From positions 62,001-126,000 of the forward strand of contig NW_024104316.1 of the NCBI RefSeq assembly GCF_003945595.2: DNA of 64,000 nucleotides. Direction: 5' to 3'. Origin of the DNA: Pipra filicauda (lineage: Eukaryota > Chordata > Aves > Passeriformes > Pipridae). Every line of letters starts with the position of its first letter. Position 1 is the stretch's first letter. The notes under the pieces are model-generated. The model saw nothing but the letters and a program-made list of their open reading frames with translations, was not told where the DNA came from and searched no databases. Shown here in pieces: positions 1-13,800 of the stretch. A program made the translations under genes and the position numbers.

Positions 1-3000
1 CGTGTCAGGCTGTTCAAGCATCTGGGGGCCATTCCCACCTCCCATAAGCTTTGCATGCCTGCTCTTTACTCCAAGTTTCATTCTAGTGCTTAATCTCTTG
101 GTTATATTAACTACCCATGGCCAGTACCAATAATGGGATGGGATCAGGGGAAAAAAAACTGCATTGCAAAAAATAGCCTTTAACTTATGCCAGGATGGTA
201 GGGAAAGAAAAAGTCCAGCAGAGTGTGTTCTGTACATTGTAGAAGACTCAGGAGTGAATTTGTCTTGGGTTTGTATCCCTCTTTCTGACTCATCCTCCAC
301 ATCTCTTAACTTGATTCCCCTTTTTCATTGCTATACTAGCTTGGGAACTTGAAACAAGGTTTGAAGCACCCCAGGATTTGCCTATGTAAATGGTATCTCA
401 TGGAACACTCCATGCTAGTGGTCCACAGGGTCACTGCTAACGTTTCCAAACTCCTCTGCCCGGTACTGGGTGGGAAAGTCTCTGAGCATCTGAGCTGTTG
501 CAATATTTGCCCATTCAGTTGCCACATCCTGAGATTCTCCTGCCTCTGAAGATGCTGGCTGTCTTTTAGCTAAATCTTTACTTCCCATTAGTCCTTAAAC
601 TCTTTCAAATAGTTTCTCACAGTGCTGGAATCTTCTGGTTTTGAACTTGACCTTAAAGTGAAATTTCCTATAGAGCTCACACACCCCCCCTGAGCCGCAG
701 GGGTCGGGGCAGTTTGGAGCTCTGACCTTTCCCATTGTGTTTCAGACCAAGTCCTGCCTCCCAGGGACTCAGTACCCACAAGCAGCAAGGCTGTCACCCT
801 TCCTACACAGGCACTGAAAGAGAGCAGCCTCGGAGGCTTTAAAAGGCACAAGCTTTTGCCAGCTGGGCACTCCTGATACCTGGATCCAAACCCACTGTCC
901 TCTGTACCACTGGTGGGGCTGGAAAGCACCTGGGGTTTGGATCAGTCACTTCCAGAGCTGCCACTGAGCCAGGGCGGAAACTTTTAGTGGTTTGTGCAGT
1001 CAAGCTTAGGAGAGGTAAAGAGGGCTTTCAGACCATACAATGCCTTAGGTTGGGGCATTTCGAAATCTGCTGCTTGTGTTTCTTGCACACTCCCTGTGGC
1101 ACTGACTGTGGTTACCATGGGCACCCTGGGCATGCCCGTGGGGTTGTGTGAGGGAGGGGTGTTGTGGCTGGATGTGACCAGTGGGTTGCTGAACAGCCTT
1201 AGGGTGGCCAGTCAGCTCTGTATTCCCAGCAGGTGAGCCAGGAGGTGGCACATACACAGCAGGGTCTGAATGGTGCCAATGAGAGCAAAAACCAGCTGCA
1301 AAGAAAAACAAAAGGTGTTCAGGAGTCAAAGTCAGAGAAGTTCCCAAAGGTCCAACCTCCAAGTTTATGGTACAGTTTGCCATTTTCCACTTCTTTAGGA
1401 ACTTCAAGAAAAGCAGTGCAAGGGCTTAGATTTCACACTCCATGGGCTTCCCTCCCCTCTGTGGCTGAGCTCCTGACTGCTCTCAGCTGCAGGAGCCCTA
1501 CAACCAGAAGTTCCTCCTACATTGCTGCAACACCCAAGCAGCTGAGCCAGAGCCCAGAAAAGCCTTTATTGTGAAGGTGATAGAGCTTATTTATCTTCCA
1601 GAGAAAATTGTCTAAAACTTAGTTTCTTAATCTCAAAGCCATGACCTGGGTCCCGATGTGCTTTGAGGGGACACAAAGCTGCCTCTGGACAAACAGGTGG
1701 CTGGAGAGGAGCAGTCAGGTTGCAGACAGAATTGACAGGGGCAGATAACTTGGGCAACCCTTATAAAATGGGCAGTTTTGTCCTCTCCAGATTTAGGGAG
1801 GTGACTGTTTTGGAGCACCTATTGCATGGAGGTAGAGGCTAAAAGGGTTAGAAGAGAAGGATGATAGTGAAGGGAAAGAAAAGACATCAGCTCTATCCCT
1901 CCAACTTGTAACTTGGTTGCCTATCAACAGCTCCATCTTAAAGAGAATAACTCTGTCAGGAGCTTCAGAGCCCCTCTGTACTCTGCTAATCTCCTTTTAT
2001 TGCTTGTCAGAAGCCCCTTAAAGCAGAGTATGGATTTTCTAACAGAAGCTCTAATTGCTGCATTTGAATTGCTGTATCCTCTCCAGTACATAGAGCCCAG
2101 GAGTTATTTTAGACAGCAACAGAGAGGTGTATCCTGAGCTTTCCCTCGTGGCTGCTCCGCCCTCCAGCATCCTGCACTCCCCAGGCCCCCAGAGCAAAAG
2201 CCCCTTGGCACTCCACTCTCTCCATTTATGTGGCTCTGCTGACCATCCTTAGCAGATGAGCAGTACTGGGTGAAGTACTGATGAAGAGCTGCCCCACAAG
2301 GCCAGGCCCAAAATATTTGACAGAGTATCTTTAGGCTGAGACTTGCTGTAGCTGTTCCTGGCCGTGAGCACAGCTCTGCTCCCCAGCCTGCCTGCCTCTG
2401 ATGTGCCACGGACACGACTCCTGGATCCCACACCTCTCTGCCCAGCTTGCTGCTGCTGGTACAGGAAACATCTGTGGGCTTGTTAACGCTTGTTCATCTG
2501 CCTTTCCCATTGCTATTCCTTCAGTAAGCCTGCAGGGTTCTGGAAAGGGGGTTCAGAGCTTTGTTTCTGTGCAGGGTGTGTCCCTGTGTGAGGCTCAGGC
2601 AGCCCTGTGCCCATGGAGGTGCTCACAGTAGTGCTGCCCTGTGTGGGTGCTGCCTGGGAGCTCAGGGGGGTTTATCTTTATCAGGCTCCCCAGGAATGTA
2701 TGAGGAATGAAGGCAACTTAGGCCATCACAGCAGTCTGTTCCCCTGACATTTCCTTGGAAAAGCATGGTTGCTGTGTGAACTGCATGGGGGCAGAGCTGG
2801 CTCTGGGTACAGCACACATCCCTGCTGCTGCCCAGGGTGTGATGTTACACAGATCACTCTGGAAAGCAGTTTGCTGTTGGGAGCACCCTTTCCCTCCACC
2901 ACTTCTTCGTCATCACCTCCAAACCACCTACTTCTCCATAACTTTACCTACCTTTCAAAACTCCTCTCTGGCTAGATTTTCATCAGCATCTTCGAGCAGA

Positions 3001-6000
3001 AGGGGCTGCCAACCTCACTGTCACCCCACGTGTGTCTCAGAGCTGCACCATCATCTCTTCTTTCCCTCCCACAGTGCTTGGTACCAGTAGTGGCCAGGGA
3101 ACCTGAGCAGCCCGAGAGCTCCCCTGGCCCTGCTCCATGGTTCTCAGCCTTTGAGGGTGCTTCTCTTTGCCCATCTCACACTTGAAATGCAGCAGATGGA
3201 GAAAGCAGGAGGCAAAGGGAGTATGGTTTCTTCCCAGTAACATGTAGGGAGCATCACCAATGCAATGCTGAAGGATGAAGCTGGATACTGCTTCCTGTCC
3301 CCACAGCACAACCACACAGGGCTGCACTTGGGTGTTCACCATGAGGGTGAGAGCACTTGTTGCTGCTTAAATGCCACCAGCAAAACCTGCCTAATGGACA
3401 GGATTAGCACAGAGCTTCTGGTCTTTATAGCAGCAAAAGCTACTCCTAAGGAATGCCTACACATTTCTGGGTCTGCAGGTGAATATGTCCACAACTCTGT
3501 AACCCTTTAACCTTGACACAGTGGTTGTGCATGGTGTGGAAATGACCACCAAGGCCAGCAGTGGCAAATGGCACTTGGCAGCTGGAGGCAGCTGGTCTCT
3601 TGGTCTGTTACTGTTCAAGGATAAGCTTTCCTTCCTCCTGCTGTCTGACATGAACACGCTCTGAATGACGGACAGGGAACTGATACTTTTGGACATTTTA
3701 ATCATCAGAACAAATCAGAGCCATTTTTTCCTGCACATCCAAGTGATTGAATTTAAAAACAACTGCCCTTCCCCTGGATGGAAGGAGGTGAGCTAATGCC
3801 AGCACATGCACCCTATCCAATTTTTTTTATTTCCCTGAAAGTAATTTTCTGTCTAAAGACGCAGCCTTCTCAAAATCCCATAATTTTCAGGAAAAGTTGT
3901 TCTGCTGGAATTTTTGACAGTGAAAAACTGAGCAGGACAGTTTGAGTATCTTAATTTTTGCTACATACATTTTGCTTACTTGATAAGTGGAAGTGAGAGG
4001 GAGAGGAAAATTAAAATTAAAAAAATAAAAGAGAATATTTTGCCATTACTCTAGTGCAAACATTTGGTACTGCTGAAGTGAGAGAACCTAATATTAGCTA
4101 AGCAGGGCACGGAGAGAACCACCTGCCAAAATCTGTTGACGCATTTGTTTTGCAAAAACCAGTGTAACTTCTTGTCATGGCACTGAGGAGAAACCCCAGC
4201 ATCCAGCTGGCTCTGGAGGACATGGGATTGGCAAAGCCAAACAGATATCTCGTGTCAAAAAAGAAAGAAAAAGAAGCCTGAATGAGCGTGAACATCATCT
4301 CTCCCTCCACACCCAGGCTGATGAGAGCGATGAGTGATGCCCCTCTCTGCAGTGTTGGCTGCAGCTCCATGGAGGGGCTGGTGGCACCCAGGGAGGCAGA
4401 GTGAGAACAGCCCCTGCTCCCTCCTCTGCAGGGGGAGTCCTGGATGCAGAATGTGCTTGGCACTGCCTGTTCCTCCCAGGAAAGCAGATCCTTCATCTGG
4501 CACCTGAGCTCTCGGCGCGGGCTGCAGCTCTGCTTCCCACCCAGCATCTGTCTCCCAGTCCTGCTCCAACCTCATCTCACACATCCCTGCTGCCCGGACT
4601 TGAGGGAAGAAGGGATCACACAGACCCAGAGCAGTGAGCTCCTGGGCTCTCATTCTTCTCTCATGTATTTCAAATGTGAGCAGGAGTGATTTTACCAAAG
4701 CCACTGGAGAGAGGAAACAGGGCCCTCCTTCTATATCTTTCCAGGGCTGGAGATGTTTACCTTCGACTAGAGAGATGGGGAACTAGAGGGGAAGGTGGAA
4801 AGTGTCAGTGAAGAGACAAGAAACATGCTTGGGAGGAAAGAAAGAATAATTAAACAAGGGCTGAAAGCAGGCATCTATTGTGCTTCTGGAAATAAGCATC
4901 TGAAGTATGGGAAGAACTGAGTGTTGCTGTCATGGTCCCAGGAGAGAGGGGCACAGTTCCTAAAGTATGTGAGCTTCAGAGAAGCACAGGCATCTGTTAT
5001 GGATAGGAAGCTTATATTTTATTTTATTTTTAATTAAAAGGATGTTTTGAATTTTTCCCACTAGCTGTTTCATTTCATTCTCCGACCTAGTCAGAAATCA
5101 GCTTCTGGACCTGGAGAATAACTCAGTGGGAAAACACTAATGGATCTCTGAAATTAAGCTCTCCATTGGAAACATGGGACAAATACAGCACACAGGGACT
5201 CCAGCATGGGGGAGACACACCCAGTGGGGCACAAAGCATCTCTGCTCTGGGCATGTTACTCCCCACCCTCTGCCTGAGTGTTGGAAGATACCCTGAGTGT
5301 GTCTTCCAGGAGGGAAGAGCTGGCATTTCTCTCCTGCTGCGCCACCGGGGCCCGCTGGGAGCAGCTGCCTGTGCTGAGACGTCAGGAACTCTCCACGTCA
5401 GCTCCACGAGCACCATCCCTGGGCAGAACTGTCTGAGCATCTTTACTCTCCCAAGATCTCTGTGATTTCAGCCGCTGCCTTTGACGATATAAATAATGTG
5501 CTCTATTCTTAGCTCCACAGCAGTGTATTCAAATCTTTATCTAAATTCTGCAGAATTTTCCATTTCCGATGTTTGGGCTTCCAGAGGCAGACTGCTGCTT
5601 ATCCCGTGCATGCCATTATTCCTTTGACACACGATCTGAAAATTCAATTATCAGACCAATTACTGATTTTTTTTTTTTAAATTTACAAGGAAAATATTAA
5701 AGTTTGATTAAGCGAGAATTCCCACTGGACTGATCAGCAGAGAGACCCAAATTAAATTGTGTTTTTTAATAGCTTCTTCCTGTTGCAATGCTTGAGGAGT
5801 ATATGAATGTGAAAGCCCATTGCCAAAAACCAAAATTCTGAACGAGCAGTTCAGAGACCCTCACAGAACTCTGAAAGACATCTTTCACTCCTCATAAAAA
5901 TGAGTACGTGCTGCTCTAGTGCCAGAGCAGGGCCAGGCCAGCGGTGTCAGAGGTGCCTTTCCAGCAGCAGCACTGGGAGTCAGTGCTCTGTATGAATTAT

Positions 6001-6414
6001 ACATGCAGCTGAACCCAAGCAGAAACAAGATGGGGTCCTAACCTTTGGTGTTGCAAGGTGCTGAACAGCATCACATGGAGGAGCAAAGCAACAGGAAAAT
6101 AACCACTTCTTAATCTGGAGCTGGATCTGCAAAGTCATGTGGCACCATCATCCCGTGGTAACTCAGGAGAGCTGGGCTGCTCCAGGCATCAGTCCTGGAT
6201 GCCTTGCAGCAGAACCAGGAGAGTGCTGGCCATGAGGGGCATCTCCAGAATGCTGGGGGGGGTCACTGGTTGTGATGAGGCACATGCTCTGAGAAGACAC
6301 TTCTGCATAGTGGAAAGGTTTATCCCTGTGATATGAGCCCAGGTCATTATGGGCAGATAAACATCTGCCTAGTTGTGCCCTCCCAGAGATTGGACTCACA
6401 TCTCAAAATACAAC

Positions 6415-6592
6415 ACTTGCTGCCCAGAGAAGTGCTCACAGCACCGAGCCTGACAGAGCTCAAGAAGCTTTGGACAACACCCTCAGGCACAGGGTGTGAC
6501 ACGGGGGGAGGGTCCTGTGCAGGGCCAGGAGTTGGACTCGGTGATCCCTGTGGGTCCCTTCCAACTTGGCATATTCTGTGATTCTATGAATT
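6415..6592 (+). mobile_element. CR1 LINE 3' fragment
   Basis: The block begins near 'ctgcccagagaagtgctcac', runs through 'tcctgtgcagggccagga' and 'gtgggtcccttccaact', and ends in 'attctgtgattctatgaa'. This is the typical order of the 3' untranslated end of avian CR1 retroposons. Only the 3' end is present, as expected for a 5'-truncated insertion, and several substitutions mark it as old. The 5' limit is approximate. Confidence 0.9.
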
Positions 6593-6790
6593 TGCAGGTG
6601 TAAAAAAGCAAATTCATTTTAAACATTTGCTTGAGGAACAGATGATTCAGTAAAGAGTAAAGGACAGAGGTGCAGGTATCTACAGTTGCATCATCAATTA
6701 AAAAACTGAAATCAGCGTAGAAACTCTGAGCTCTGCCAGCTGCTGGTTTACAAGCTTATTAGGAAGGTGCAGTGCTGGAACAAGGTCTCC

Positions 6791-6872
6791 CTCTGGACCT
6801 TCTGCCTTCTCTGAGTCCTTGCAGGACTCAGAGAAGGCAGAAGGTCCAGAGAGAGTCCTTGCAGGACTCAGA
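6791..6872. repeat. Perfect 29-bp palindrome plus a third partial copy
   Basis: Bases 6791-6819 and 6823-6851 are exact reverse complements separated by the 3-bp loop 'tgc'. One mismatch outward, a few more bases also pair. The central 20 bp (6813-6832) recurs as an exact direct copy at 6853-6872, offset by 40 bp. Perfect arms with no decay imply a recent event or sequence correction. The architecture fits a local replication template switch better than a transposon: no target-site duplication or terminal motif is seen. Confidence 0.95.
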
Positions 6873-7219
6873 ACAATGGTTCTTAACAGGGTTGAAGGTG
6901 AGGATTTGAGTGTTTTCATGTACACAAAAGTGTTTAGAGAAAGTAGGGAATTTACTAAAGGGTGTGGAAATGTTTGAACTGGGTAAGAGATGTTAATGTG
7001 AGGGGAACACATCCTTCAGCAGCCATGAGGCTCCTTCCATTTGCACGGTGGCACTCACTGTCTGGGCACAGGGGCTCTCATTCCTCACCTCCATAATATT
7101 CCTCCATCTCCCAGCATGACAATGGGGAGTAAGGAACAGCACAGAAAAGCCTTTTAACCTTCAGTCTCCATCAAATCAGAATTTCCTGATGATGCATAAT
7201 GCATGAGCACTTAGTGTGT

Positions 7220-7790
7220 TCTTCTCCTGGAGGGGTTAATGAGCGAAACGAATTGTGTCGTGGCAGGGCCTGATTCCTTTGGAAAGCTCCTCTCCCCTTC
7301 CAGAGCCTCTGGATTCGTCTTTCTTAAATAAACACACTTCAGAAATCTTTTGGAGTGTAAATAAGTCAGGGCAGCAGCAAGAAAGCAATTGCCAGTGAAT
7401 AATTTGTAGAGCTGCTTGCAGCTGGCCCGTCCTCCTGGGGCCAGACCTGCTGGTTGGCAATGCCCTGTTTATACCTTCATGATCTTGGTGCATAAGCTCT
7501 CTCATTTAAAGAGGTTTCCATGATCCCCACTCATTTTTTCCCTCCACCCTCCCTCCCTTTTTGAGCTGTAATCGCCAAGACACCGTTGACTGCGAGTACT
7601 TCAGACAATAACCTTCTGAATGATTTAGCAATGCAGCTCCTTCAATAGCAGGTTCTTCTTGGATGAAATACATTCATATTTATGTAGGACAGGGGTTTTG
7701 GAATGCTATTAAATTTACATGGTGAGCTGGCAGAGCAGCCATCTTCATCTGATACGACGAATAGGGAAAACAGCCTCTTCACAGGGAAAG
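7220..7790. promoter_or_regulatory. AT-rich repeat-free block, possible conserved noncoding element
   Basis: This stretch has no recognisable repeat and a complexity unlike the GC-rich neighbouring intron. It carries motif-like words such as 'aataaaca' (forkhead-like), 'gaataattt' and 'gctattaaattt'. Vertebrate developmental genes often hold enhancers in such intronic blocks. This is a guess from composition alone; conservation cannot be seen in one sequence. Confidence 0.2.
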
Positions 7791-9852
7791 GGAAATATTT
7801 GTGAGCACAGAAAATTCCTGCCAGTGTTCATTACCACAGCTGGGGCATGAGGATCGTTCTCATAAAAATGGAAAAGCTTGTTAAATTGTGAGTCCATCAG
7901 GCTGGCCTGGAGGGGTGGGATGGGAAGTTTGGTGGGTTAGGTCATGCATGGGTGTTTTTCACTTGTTTGACGAGGCCCTAATGTTGGTGGGGGCTTTGTA
8001 CAGCTTCTCAGAGAAATGAAGAAGAGAAAGAGAACTTGCTGGGACACAGTGAGAGTGGGTAGAGATCACACAAGCTCTGTTTTGAGTATGGATAGGCAGG
8101 TGAAAGTAGCATGGCTAAAGGTGAGGAGAGGGGAATTAGCACTCTCAGAGAGCAAGCAAAGCTTGGTCCAGTGCACAGATGTCAGACAGAGAAGGGCACC
8201 AGCACCTGACACCACAGCCTAGAAGGATGTTCACTGCACAACACCATTCCTTAGGAGTTTGTTATCCCTAACCCAGCAACATGCAGAGGTCCCAGGTGAA
8301 TTTTAAAGGCAAGACTCACCAGCCCCATGACAGTAAACAGAAACCTCCCATGTCAGGGCTGGGATCAGAGCTGCTGGAAAGCTCCTGTGCCACTTCCATA
8401 TCCCAACAGGGCATGGTCCTCACAGAGCCAGCCCCTGGGTGCTGCAGAGGATGGACACACGGGGTAACCATGAGGTGGGCTCAGTGTGAGCAGCCCCAGG
8501 TCCCTCAGGAGCAGCTCTGGTGACCCGTCTGTGACACAGCACAGCCCCACTGCTGACCCTGAGCAGCCCTGTGTGTTTGCTGTGTCTGGGGTTGGGGAGC
8601 ACTGTGCTGCTCTCTGGCTGGGCCCCAGGGCCCCATTCCCTGGGTCAGGAGCACTGCATTGTCCACACCACCAGCCTGGGGTTTTTGGAATGGTGGTGCT
8701 GAGGCTGCCCCCTCCTCCAGCAGCTCCAGCCAAGCCAGGATCAGTGTGCACAGGGACACATTGCTTGGGCAGGCTTTCCAGCAAGGGAGGAGAGCATCAG
8801 AGCAGGGATGCAGGGCTCGAGCTGGCCTGCTTCTCCCTTCAACATGAGGGGCCCCATGTTGGCAGGAGAGATGTGACCCCGAGCAGCTGAGTGCCCGTGA
8901 CCTTTGGAGGGCCTGTGGCACTTCTTTACAAGAGCAGAGAGACATTTACGGCGGCGCCGTGGCCGACCTCCAAAGCGTGCAGATTACTTTTTGCCTCCTT
9001 AAATATTCTTTGCGGTGTCCATGAGCTCTAGAAATGCCAAAAGCACTGGAGCAGCTCCAGCTGAAACAGATAACTTGGTGTTATTCATTTGGCAAAGCAG
9101 TGTTTTCACCTCCCATCCTAAGCTGTTGTGTGTGGTAACCGGGCTGTTGGATAAGCACCCGTTTAACCCCAGCAGTGGCTGCCCCCCAGTCACTGACATT
9201 GTGGTGGCTCCATGGTAAATAAGCAGTTGGAAGTTAGAAGTAGTATGGAAACACACAATACCTTTATAAAACTCACTGGGCTGTAGGTGGCAAATAACTT
9301 CAGCAATTCCCAAATGGCCTCAAAACATAGCGGCTGCAGAGGCAAATTAGTCATTTTATGCTCTAAATACTTAATGTCAGCACTAAAAATGAAGAGATGG
9401 AAGAATGTCATGGAGAAGCGGATCAGGACACATCCGAAAACAAGCCCCATCCTCATCTGGCATAACTGGATGTGGAGCAGCAGCAGAACCAACGCAGCCA
9501 CTGCCCAGGCAGTTACGTGAGCAGCGCCATGGGGGAACGACCCACATGCAGTTCAAATATTGATACTGAAAAACAACAGTCTCCTCCTGTCTCTGACCAA
9601 GCAGAGTTCGAAACAGAGGCCAAAAAAGATGATTTTAAAGGTGCTGCCCACTGACAGGGCGAGGGACGTGAAAGGCACAGCGTGAGGCTTTTCTACTTGT
9701 GTGGGAAATCAGGAGGGGAGAGATAGGAAGCTGGCACTGCAGAACGGGATTTTAAAAAAAATAAAGGAGTAACAAGTACAGGCCGTGGTGTGCCTGGAGA
9801 GGGCTCAGGCTAACTGAGGCAGCAGTAACACAGCCCAGGAGCAGCAGAGCCC

Positions 9853-9947
9853 ACGGCTCCCACCCGGGCAGCGGAGCAGGAGCCGCGCGGGGCCGAGCGC
9901 TCCGGCCGGCACCGATTGTATCCGCGGGCTCGGGGCTGGGAACGGAG
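9853..9947. promoter_or_regulatory. Small CpG-dense patch in intron 3
   Basis: I count about 15 CpG dinucleotides in roughly 95 bp, with runs such as 'gccgcgcggggccgagcgct'. The surrounding intron is CpG-poor, so this patch has probably escaped germline methylation. It could be a short CpG island, an intronic enhancer or promoter, or only a GC-rich relic. It is shorter than the usual 200-bp island criterion. Confidence 0.4.
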
Positions 9948-10539
9948 CCTGGCACTTGGGCTCTTTTCCTTGTTTGATTAGTTCCCTTTCCTTTGGCAGC
10001 TGAAAGGATTCTTGGCAGCACCAGGGCTTCGCCTCTTGTTGAGCTGAATAGGAGGGAGCAGGGTTTTGGCAGGGACAAAAGAGCATACCACTGCTCCATC
10101 AATGGCCTCATTACTGAGCGCTGCGCGCGAGGAGAGAAGGAGAGCTTGCTTCTGGTAGGCAAACACGGGCTGGAAATGCATTTCCAGCTTGACCTATTAC
10201 TCTGAAGATATCAGCTCAAAGGCAAGTTGAAAGCCTGACAGTTTTTATCTGCTAAGGAGATGTGTACTGTCTATCCCTGGTGAGGGTCTGGAAGCCAGCC
10301 TGGGTGTGTGTGTGTCTGTCGAGACCGAGCCAGGGAGCTGAGCCATCTGAAACACAAGGGTGGCAGAGAAAATGAAGGGGCACACAGGTTTTCAGGAAGG
10401 GGTTGGAGTGCCCTGACTGCTCAACGGGTGCTCATCACCTGGTCATGTTAGGACCAAGGGTAACAGCTGTATGGTCTCCTGTGCAGGCCTTTTGAAAAAC
10501 TAAAACACGGGACATCTGCCAGCAAATACTCTGTAGAAG

Positions 10540-10840
10540 TAGCTGGTCACCCAGCTGGCTGTATTTTAGTTATAATTTATTCTATAAATTTATTATGGTA
10601 TAAATCAATACTATTTATTCATTCAGACATAATGACAAGCCTGCCCATGCAGATGCCATTAACGACATGAGCAGATACATTTTTAAAGACGTGTAGGTGA
10701 GAATTTTTAACAAGCCAATAATAATGCATCTTGCAAAGTCTATTTTCTCTATCATTATGTCCAAGCAATGGGATTTTCAGGAACATTCATTGTATCCTGT
10801 TGCTAACAATTTACAGCCAAGCTTGGTGTGAATCAGGGTA
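10540..10840. promoter_or_regulatory. AT-rich block with TAAT motifs, possible enhancer
   Basis: A strongly AT-rich stretch is flanked by more GC-rich intron. It holds several TAAT/ATTA cores ('gttataatttatt', 'acataatgac', 'aataataatgcat') of the kind bound by homeodomain factors. No transposon or tandem repeat explains it. The assignment as regulatory is inference only. Confidence 0.2.
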
Positions 10841-13800
10841 GGTCAATACCAACTCCTGTATTACTATTCTCAACTATTTTGAGAACCAGTTGTACAGAGG
10901 GTGGCACAAACCACACAATGTGTGTCATGGTTAAGTGGGGCTGAGCACTTTGAAATGGTCCAAAAGTATTTGCAAGTGAAAACTTGATGTGGTCTGTACG
11001 AATCATTTCACGTAGAAGTGAAGTTTAGCCATGTAAGGATGAAAGTTATGGCAGTGGAAGGTGATCCAGGAACACTGCAAAGGAGTTTAGAGCAGAAAAT
11101 TTTGAGTTGCGCAATACTCTTGGTGGGTACTTGTAAGAAGGACAAACTGGGGACAAGTAAAATGGCTGCAGTGGTTTTGGAGTTCAAACTCCAAATTCCA
11201 GCCTTGCTTCTCCAGGGCAATTTCTGAGGGATTCCCTGGAGTTAAGCTAAATTTAAAATGGTTTCAAGGAGGAGGAGTGAGAAGCAAACCTCATCATCTC
11301 AAAACTTGCTCAGATAGAGGCTCTGCTCGGCATACCAAGATGAATAATAAATAGCAGTCATCCATCCGTGTGGATGGATTGGCTCTGCCCACAACAGAGG
11401 GTGTGAAAAAAAAAAGTGTGAGGGGAACATTTCCCAGCAGCTCTCCCTCTGGAAACCTCTTGCTCACATGGTATTGATCGAGAGAAGGTACAAAGAAAAG
11501 ACATTAGTTAAATAAAATGTTTTAACATCAGGCGGGACATGGATGGTTGAGTTGTTCATCATCCCAAAGAGTCTTTGAGGAGAAGTAGAGGGAGAGCTGA
11601 AGCTTGAGGCTGGCTCCAGCCCAAGGCAGAGACCAGCACCAACACACCCCGTTGTCCTCCAGCCCCCCTGGCCACACCAGGGAAGTCTCAGGGCTCCCTC
11701 CTCCTCCCCTTCCCCCCTGGAGAGCCCACTCCTGGCACGTTGTTGGAGCTCCCTGTCAGTTGTGCCGCTGCTGAGGAGCTCCTGACCCAATGCCTGTCAC
11801 GTTCCCAGGGCATCCATGCCACCTCCTGGGACACAGAGGAAAAGCTCCAGCAGCTCACTTGGCATCATGATGCTCAGCTTTTAGGCATTCCCGTGAGACA
11901 GGAGGGAGAGGAAAGGCAGGAGCAGCCTGCAGGCAGGCGTCTGGGCTGGGCTGGGAGCCTCTCCCCTCCCTGTCTGATACCAATCCCATAAACGATCCCG
12001 GGGGCACTGGACTGCAGCAGTCACTGACGTAAGGGAGACACACATTGGATGCACCACAGTGGAGCCCAGACCTGCTCACCTGCCCTCTTGGAGGGAGCTG
12101 CTGTCAGAGGGGCCGTGGGTGTCCTGGTGGGACCTGGAGGGCAGAGGGATCTGTGCTTTCCCCCTGCCCCATGCTCCAGGTCTGCTCTCTGGGCAGCTCG
12201 AAAGGCTGCGAGAGCAAAACCGTCCTCGCAGCCATAGAGAAAGGACTGGCTCTGCAGCTTGGATGGCACACAGATATCCACACAGTGCTCTGGAAACGGT
12301 GGGAAAGGGTGAAAACATGTTCCTTTCTTCCTGGGAAGAGCTGGAGGGATGCTCTGTTGCTCTGGCACCTCCCGCCTCACTGCCCTGTGCTGTGGAGGGA
12401 GGAGGCAGCTCTGGCAGTGGGAGTCTGGGGTGGCCAAAATTGATGGTGAGCTGCAGCCCTGGCTGGGGAGCTCCTGGGACCGGGGAAGGCTCTGCCTTGG
12501 ACAATGGATTATTTTTAACTAGCTCCAATCTTCAAACACTGTGGCTTAAAAAAGGGGGGAAAGAAAAGAATGGCTGATTTGTGCAAGCTCCCCTGCTCCC
12601 ATTAAGTCAGTGGAAGTGGTGCTCTGCATTTCAATGGGGGCAGGACTGAGCTTCTCATGAGATAAATTGCACCGTGTCCCTTTGCATGCTCTGTGCAGCT
12701 AGTCCTGGCTTGCTCAGCTTGCTCTTTCCTGGTCCCCCTACGAACACCCCTCCCTCCCTGAAACGCTCCCCAGCAGATTTTTTTTGTTGTTGTTGTCATT
12801 TAGCTATTCATTTTCCATAGGCTGCCTTCATTCCCGTGGCCTTTTGCAGCTAGGAGACAAGATGTTGCCTTGGAAACAAAGCCCCTTAGATGTTTGGAGT
12901 CTCTGGGATTGCTCTGTCTGCTCCCGAGTACTTTTAGGTTATTTTTATTAACCACACAAAGATGCAGCAGGCTCGTAGCCAAGGCAGAAAGTAGCCCTGG
13001 GAGGTAGAGGGAAGGTGAGTATCTCACTGGCATCGCTCGCTCCTCTGTGGGTATTTTCTTGTGATGCACCACGGGCTGAACGCCTGCGAGAGAAACAGCA
13101 TCTCCAGAGAGTGCTGCACAGGCAGGGCTGCTCCTGGGGCTGGGATGCTGCAGCCAGGCAGAGCTGCAGGAGAGCCAGGGAGAGAAAAAGCCAAAGTAAC
13201 TGAGAGAAAGAGGAGCTAGGAATGTCATCCATCTGGATTTCCTGGGATTTCTCATGCTCCACCGACTGGCCATGCCATGGAGGGACCCACCTCACACTCT
13301 GCTGCCCACGGTGGCTATAGGGCCTGGTCTGCTTATTGTAGAGGAAATCAGATTTCCAGACCCATTAGGCAACTGTGGAAGTCTCTGCTCCAAGTTTTCT
13401 TGGCTCTGTGCCACCGGGTGAAAAAGGGGCAGCACAAACAGACCCCAAGCCTGAGCTTTGGCCCCCTTTGGGCCAATGGAGCACACTGGCCCCTTCTGCC
13501 CCAAATCTGTCTGCAGGGCAGGTCTGACCCCTTCTGCAGGGGGCTCTGGGAGGCAGTCAGAGGCTGTACTGTTCCCATCTCCCCTTATCCACAGGCATCA
13601 CTGCATGACACTGCCAAATCCCAGTCCCTCCATGAAGAACATTTTGGAGTCAGCTTTTACTCCTTCTTCTGCAAAGACGTAAAAAAAGAAACAAACCAAA
13701 ACCAGATTTAAAGAAGCTCCCTAATCCCCTGATGGTACTTGAAATATTTCCAGTCCAGCCAAAGCATTCCAGAAAATGTGAATATTTGTTATTTTCCCAA

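Noticed and set aside
6040..6070. Possible REST/NRSF (RE1) site around 'aaggtgctgaaca'
   Set aside because: Only one half-site matches; the other half agrees at about 3 of 10 positions.
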